From: Bacteroidales bacterium
Lineage (GTDB): Bacteria > Bacteroidota > Bacteroidia > Bacteroidales > UBA12077
Direction of reading: 5' to 3'
NCBI GenBank assembly: GCA_030600625.1
Contig: JAUVLS010000019.1
Coordinates: 1-12,171 of the forward strand
Length of the DNA: 12,171 bases
Shown: positions 8,405 to 12,171 of the stretch, piece after piece
How the letters are laid out: each line of letters opens with the position of its first letter
Position numbering within the stretch: the stretch's first letter is position 1
The notes under the pieces: model-generated
Database searches by the model: none
The model's input: the letters and a program-made list of their open reading frames with translations, nothing else
What the model was told of the DNA's origin: nothing
Position numbers and translations under genes: made by a program

Positions 8405-8438
8405 AAAGAGGGTGTTTATTTTAAGCACTCTCTTTTTT
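8405..8438 (+). terminator. Intrinsic terminator of the perR-peroxiredoxin operon
   Basis: A 10-bp stem (8405-8414 with 8426-8435, one G-T wobble) surrounds the loop TTTATTTTAAG, and a run of T follows (8433-8438). It lies 23 bases after the peroxiredoxin stop. Its loop is identical to that of the 3801-3840 terminator. Confidence 0.85.
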
Positions 8439-8500
8439 GTTAACAACAAATCAATATTTTTTTATAAATTTACTTTCCTTATTTTAAAGACTCTATTTAT

Positions 8501-9658
8501 ATGAAAGTTTTGAGTTTATTATTTACTGTTTTTATTTCTGTTTTATTGTTTTCGTGTAATAACAAGGATTTCAACAATAAAAAACAATCAATCGAGAAGT
8601 ATTGGGAAACGCTTGATTCAAGTGGATTTTCCGTTTATTTGGGCAATGCAATAAAAAAACAACAGATTTTTACAAATGTTATAACCGCAGATTTGGAAAC
8701 CGATGAAGTTGCGAGTGAACCAGGAATAGATGCTGCTGATGATCCTGCTATTTGGGTAAATACAGAGAATCCTGAAAAAAGTTTAATACTTGGTACTAAT
8801 AAAAAAGGCGGTGTTCATGTTTATGATTTGAATGGAAAGGAACTACAATATGTACAACCCGGTTGTATTAATAATATCGATTTAAGAGATGATTTTGTTT
8901 ATAACGATCAAAATGTTGTTCTGGTTGCAGGTAGTAACTGTACATTAAATTCTGTTTCAGTGTTTTATATTGATAAAAAGACACTTACATTATCGGATAC
9001 AATTTTGAACATTAAATCATCGGTTGATTTGGTGTACGGGCTTTGTATGTATAAAAGTGCAGTAAGTGGGAAATATTATGTATTTGTGAACGGAGAAGGA
9101 GGTGAGGTTGAGCAATGGGAACTGAATTCGCAAAATGAAAAACTAGGTGCCGATCTTGTTCGTAATTTTAAAGTTAGTAGTAAACCTGAAGGAATGGTTG
9201 CTGACGATAAAGAAGGGATTTTATATATTGGAGTTGAAGAAGAAGGTATTTTAAAGCTAAATGCAGAACCTGAATATGAATTTGAAACCATTTGGGTAGA
9301 AAGCAGTAATCCTACAGATAGATCACTTGTATCTTCCGATATTGAGGGACTGGCATTATATAAAACCGATGAAAAAACTTACCTTATTGCATCAAGCCAG
9401 GGAAATTTTTCTTATGCAGTTTTTGAAACAGGCGAAACAGATAAATACTTATTTAGCTTTGTAATTGACGATGGCGATATTGACGGAGTTATTGAAACAG
9501 ATGGTATTGAACTTGTTAATTTCCCTTTTAACGAAAACTTTCCTAAAGGAATGCTGGTAGTACAAGATGGATATAATTTTAGTAAGGATACTCTAAGAAA
9601 TCAGAATTTCAAATACATTTCCTGGGAAAAAATCGAAACATTTATAAATAATCAATAA
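8501..9658 (+). CDS. Beta-propeller phytase-like lipoprotein
   Basis: Probably an exported lipoprotein of 385 residues. A short signal peptide (1-18) ends in the lipobox LLFSC, with Cys19 as the lipid-attachment site. The mature part matches a six-bladed beta-propeller phytase: DAADDPAIWVN (78-88), NNIDLR (124-129), KPEGMVAD (228-235), DIEGLALY (280-287), SSQGNFSYAVF (298-308), DGVIETDGIEL (328-338) and the closing VVQDGYN (353-359). These carry the acidic calcium- and phosphate-binding residues of the family, which hydrolyses phytate or other phosphate esters in a calcium-dependent way. It stands alone, between the peroxiredoxin terminator and the antiporter gene; no phosphate-uptake genes are near. 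The start is set by the signal peptide. Substrate is inferred from the family only. Confidence 0.88.
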   Translation: MKVLSLLFTVFISVLLFSCNNKDFNNKKQSIEKYWETLDSSGFSVYLGNAIKKQQIFTNVITADLETDEVASEPGIDAADDPAIWVNTENPEKSLILGTNKKGGVHVYDLNGKELQYVQPGCINNIDLRDDFVYNDQNVVLVAGSNCTLNSVSVFYIDKKTLTLSDTILNIKSSVDLVYGLCMYKSAVSGKYYVFVNGEGGEVEQWELNSQNEKLGADLVRNFKVSSKPEGMVADDKEGILYIGVEEEGILKLNAEPEYEFETIWVESSNPTDRSLVSSDIEGLALYKTDEKTYLIASSQGNFSYAVFETGETDKYLFSFVIDDGDIDGVIETDGIELVNFPFNENFPKGMLVVQDGYNFSKDTLRNQNFKYISWEKIETFINNQ

Positions 9659-9718
9659 ATTATACGTGATTATTAATCTCTTAAATTAGAATGATTTACT
9701 AATTATTTTATTTGATAA

Positions 9719-9749
9719 TTTGATTTATTTCTATTTTTACGCTATTTTG
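9719..9749 (+). promoter_or_regulatory. Candidate promoter of the antiporter gene
   Basis: TTTG (9719-9722) is followed after 20 bases by TATTTTG (9743-9749), one T short of the Bacteroidetes -7 consensus. The position is 22 bases before the antiporter start, giving a short leader. Confidence 0.35.
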
Positions 9750-9771
9750 AGAACAATTAGCAAAAGTATTT

Positions 9772-11697
9772 ATGATAGAATTCGGTCAAATATTAATTAT
9801 TCTTTTTGCATTTATCTGGGTTGTTATTGCCAGCAATCAGGTAGCTAAATTCTTTCAGAAAATAAAATTTCCCTTAATTACAGGTTTTCTTTTATCTGGT
9901 ATACTTATTGGTCCGTATGGTTTAGATTTAATTCGTATTGATTCAATTGGTAAATTAGATTTTATTAACTACACTTCTCTTGCTTTTATTGCTTTTGCTG
10001 CAGGTGCTGAGCTTTATCTTAAAGAAATACGAAATAGTATTAAAAGTATTGTATGGAATACATTCGGGCAATTAGTGGTTACTTTTATTCTTGGGTCATT
10101 AACTATGTATTATATTGCTGATATTGTTCCATTCATGCAGGGAATGTCTCATGAATCAAAGATAGCTGTATCAATTTTAACAGGAACTATATTTGTGGCA
10201 CGATCTCCTTCATCTGCAATTGCTGTAATTAGTGAAATGCGTGCAAAAGGGCCCTTCACAAAAACGGCTATAAGTGTTACTGTGATTAAAGATGTGTTAG
10301 TTATTTTTCTTTTCACAATTTGTTTGTCAATAGCAAATGTATTGATTCATGGAACCGATTTCCATTTAGATTTCATTATTTATTTAATTTTTGAGTTAGT
10401 ACTAACATTCATATTTGGGTTTATTCTTGCGAAAATTATCGAAGTTTTACTAGTGATTCCAGTATCTGATTATATAAAAGCTATTTTTATTTTAATACTT
10501 GGATTTGGTGTTTATGAATTTTCTCATTTTTTACGTGATAATACTTTCTCTTTTCTTCCATTTGAATTATTAATTGAGCCCTTACTGGTTTGTATTATAG
10601 CAAGTTTTTGGATTACCAATTATAGTAAGATGAGACTTGATTTTCATAAAATTATAGGAGATGCCGGTCCTTTAGTTTATGCAGCTTTTTTTACTCTTAC
10701 AGGAGCTACATTGTCAATAGAAATCTTGTTAAAAACATGGTCTGTTGCTCTTATTATATTCTTTGTTCGTTTAATTACCATGATAATAGGAGCTTTTATT
10801 GGAAGCACTTTGGCCAAAGATCCAAAAATATATAAGCTAATAGGATGGATGCCATATGTTACTCAAGCTGGCGTTGGATTGGCTTTAGCGTTTGAAGTTG
10901 CTGAAGTTTTTCCGGATTGGGGCGGTCAGTTTGCAACAATAATAATTGCGGTAATAGTATTAAATCAACTAATAGGACCACCTCTTTTTAAGTGGGCTAT
11001 AAAATTAGTTGGCGAAAGTCATCTCCCTTCGAAATCTTCAGACAGAACCAATAAAACTGCTTTAATTTTTGGTTTAGAACATCAATCTTTAAATTTGGCC
11101 AGAGATTTGCAAAACGAGAACTATTCCGTTGAAATTGCTTCAATCAAAAAAAGAAAAAATATTCAACATATTACAGATGTAAAAATTCATTTTTTAGAAG
11201 GATTAAGTGTAAAATGTCTTAATGCAATTAATATAAAAAAGTTTGAAACTATAATTCTGATGTTATCTGATGATGAGAATTATAAAGTGTGCGAATTAAT
11301 CTACGAAAACATTGGAACTAAAATGATTATTGTTCGTTTGTTTGATTCAATTTATGCAGACAAATTTCATGAGCTTGGAGCATTAGTTGTTGATCCTTCC
11401 ACAGCCATAAGCAAATTAATAGAACAATTTGTACGTTCTCCAATTTCTGCATCACTTATATTTGGTGAGGATGATGATAACAAAACTATGGTTGACATTA
11501 AAGTGCAGGATAAAAACATACATGGAATTGCTTTACGTAATTTACGACTACCTCCTGATGTCCTTATTTTATATGTAAAAAGAAAAGGACAAATGCTTAT
11601 TTCACATGGATATACCAGACTGAGAAGAGGAGATATTGTAACAATGGTTGGATCTATGGAAAGTCTGGAGGATTTAAGTTTACAATTCGAAGAATAG
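9772..11697 (+). CDS. Monovalent cation:proton antiporter with RCK (TrkA-like) domains
   Basis: Inner-membrane antiporter of 641 residues, CPA-type (KefB/RosB-like). An integral domain of about 12-13 helices (1-410) includes the family's FPLITGFLLSGILIGPYGL (33-51), the unwound-helix region ARSPSSAIAV (143-152) and a helix with VIKDVLVIF (171-179), where Lys173-Asp174 replaces the usual DD, ND or QD pair. A cytoplasmic RCK_N-like domain (about 427-560) follows; its first strand reads ALIFGLEHQS, so the GxGxxG nucleotide motif is not intact. An RCK_C domain (about 571-641) ends the protein (LRLPPDVLILYVKR; LRRGDIVTMVG). It likely exchanges K+ or Na+ for H+ under regulation by a small ligand, which may not be NAD given the motif. 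It is a single gene with its own candidate promoter; no terminator was recognised downstream. Confidence 0.9.
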   Translation: MIEFGQILIILFAFIWVVIASNQVAKFFQKIKFPLITGFLLSGILIGPYGLDLIRIDSIGKLDFINYTSLAFIAFAAGAELYLKEIRNSIKSIVWNTFGQLVVTFILGSLTMYYIADIVPFMQGMSHESKIAVSILTGTIFVARSPSSAIAVISEMRAKGPFTKTAISVTVIKDVLVIFLFTICLSIANVLIHGTDFHLDFIIYLIFELVLTFIFGFILAKIIEVLLVIPVSDYIKAIFILILGFGVYEFSHFLRDNTFSFLPFELLIEPLLVCIIASFWITNYSKMRLDFHKIIGDAGPLVYAAFFTLTGATLSIEILLKTWSVALIIFFVRLITMIIGAFIGSTLAKDPKIYKLIGWMPYVTQAGVGLALAFEVAEVFPDWGGQFATIIIAVIVLNQLIGPPLFKWAIKLVGESHLPSKSSDRTNKTALIFGLEHQSLNLARDLQNENYSVEIASIKKRKNIQHITDVKIHFLEGLSVKCLNAINIKKFETIILMLSDDENYKVCELIYENIGTKMIIVRLFDSIYADKFHELGALVVDPSTAISKLIEQFVRSPISASLIFGEDDDNKTMVDIKVQDKNIHGIALRNLRLPPDVLILYVKRKGQMLISHGYTRLRRGDIVTMVGSMESLEDLSLQFEE

Positions 11698-11852
11698 CTA
11701 TATTATTCCGGGCTTTTGATTCTTTACTAACCAGATTTGGGATCACTTCATATTTCTGTGGGATAAAAAAATTTAGCATAAATTTTAGCTGCTCTGTATA
11801 AAAAGAAAATCTTGGTTAATAAATTAGTCCAAAAGTTTTATTTTAGGATTAC

Positions 11853-11893
11853 TTCACCCTCTGTCCTTCGGACACCTCCCTCAAGGGAGGACT
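11853..11893 (+). repeat. Palindromic repeat, left copy (direct orientation)
   Basis: Begins TTCACCC and ends ACTT, with two internal hairpins: TGTCC/GGACA (11862-11874, loop TTC) and CCTCCC/GGGAGG (11875-11890, loop TCAA). It is much richer in G+C than the flanks. It shares its ends and central CCTCAAGGG-type core with the copy at 11923-11954 on the opposite strand. There is no T-run, so a plain terminator is unlikely. Confidence 0.7.
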
Positions 11894-11922
11894 TCTAATT
11901 TAATATCAATTTTAATCGAAGC

Positions 11923-11954
11923 AAGTATCCCCTTGAGGGGATTATAGGGGTGAA
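11923..11954 (-). repeat. Palindromic repeat, right copy (inverted)
   Basis: Read on the minus strand it begins TTCACCCC, contains the palindrome TCCCCTCAAGGGGA and ends TACTT, paralleling the left copy but lacking its TGTCC/GGACA hairpin. The two copies face each other 29 bases apart. This copy overlaps the end of the DUF559 gene and provides its TAA stop codon. Confidence 0.7.
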
Positions 11955-12171
11955 TTGCATGCATTTGATAATTTAGAAACTTCTTGTTCTATAATGGTCA
12001 GAACCATTAATAGGTTATTTAAAACAGCTCCATCTTCAAAACGCAAAACTGTAAAACCAGCTTGCTCTAATTTTTTTTGACGAGTTAAATCTTTTTCTTC
12101 TGCTCCATCAACTAAATGACTAGCACCATCGGTTTCTATAATTAACATCAATTCAGGACACATAAAATCTG
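11942..12171 (-). CDS. DUF559 (Vsr-like) endonuclease-domain protein, C-terminal part
   Basis: The frame is open through the right edge, so the start lies outside the window; the Met at 12161-12163 is internal (the preceding residues are Asp-Phe). The visible 75 residues match the end of DUF559 proteins, PD-(D/E)XK-type nucleases related to very-short-patch repair enzymes: DFMCPEL with a catalytic-type Asp, LIIETDGASH with the conserved acidic and His residues, then RQKKLEQAGFTVLRFEDGAVLNN and a final helix. The last residues (NSPL) and the stop codon come from the inverted palindromic repeat. In Bacteroidetes such genes are often isolated and repeat-associated; their substrate and role are not established. 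Function as an active nuclease is inferred from motif conservation only. Confidence 0.85.
   Translation of the reverse strand, partial: DFMCPELMLIIETDGASHLVDGAEEKDLTRQKKLEQAGFTVLRFEDGAVLNNLLMVLTIIEQEVSKLSNACNSPL

Noticed and set aside
8165..8449. 94-residue minus-strand open frame opposite the peroxiredoxin
   Set aside because: It is antisense to a well-supported enzyme and extends through the terminator; no recognisable domain.
9684..9704. AATTAG/CTAATT hairpin after the phytase gene as a terminator
   Set aside because: Only six A/T-rich pairs with a nine-base loop and no clean T-run; expected by chance in this AT-rich gap.
11942..12163. Complete 73-residue protein starting at base 12163
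   Set aside because: The Met is inside the conserved DF-x-CPEL segment of DUF559, and the frame continues to the edge, so it is the C-terminal part of a larger gene.

Overview
The window is AT-rich and reads as a chromosomal segment of a Bacteroidetes bacterium, probably a marine or sediment Bacteroidales/Marinilabiliales-like or Flavobacteriia-like lineage. Three things suggest this. Almost all genes lack a Shine-Dalgarno sequence. Possible promoters resemble the Bacteroidetes TTTG...TAnnTTTG form. The family set also fits: a YbiT-like ABC-F protein with a degenerate second ATPase half, a beta-propeller phytase lipoprotein, and a DUF559 endonuclease next to a palindromic repeat. No rRNA, tRNA, CRISPR array or insertion sequence was seen.

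Layout. Bases 1-1264 hold the 3' part of a PAS sensor histidine kinase that carries a small in-frame palindromic insertion. Bases 1562-3777 are a two-gene operon for an unusual heme-copper oxidoreductase. Subunit II has lost every copper-A side-chain ligand except Met. Subunit I has Asp where the first copper-B His should be, an acid at the NorB Glu211 position and another near the Glu280 position, which suggests nitric oxide reduction rather than oxygen reduction. A strong terminator follows at about 3801-3840. Bases 3942-6218 hold an ABC-F ATPase and then a tightly coupled MntA-HepT (nucleotidyltransferase/HEPN) toxin-antitoxin pair. A CPBP-family membrane protease (6224-6928, minus strand) converges on hepT.

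The divergent gap 6929-7225 contains a run of four small hairpins (6964-7041) and then an AT-rich stretch with two dyads just before a PerR-type Fur regulator (7226-7642). That gene is followed after 22 bases by an archaeal-type Prx6 peroxiredoxin (7665-8381), a probable peroxide-response operon closed by a terminator. A beta-propeller phytase lipoprotein (8501-9658) and a monovalent cation:proton antiporter with RCK domains (9772-11697) follow as single genes. The right edge holds two inverted copies of a GC-richer palindromic repeat (11853-11954). The second copy supplies the stop codon of a DUF559 endonuclease gene that runs off the window on the minus strand. The gap 1265-1561 has only a 3' hairpin and possible promoter elements. 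The gap 11698-11852 shows nothing clear.

The most interesting items are the variant heme-copper enzyme (possible NO reductase of a non-canonical type), the palindromic element translated inside the kinase, the DUF559/repeat unit, and the hairpin cluster upstream of perR. All functional calls come from reading motifs by eye; no search or alignment was run.
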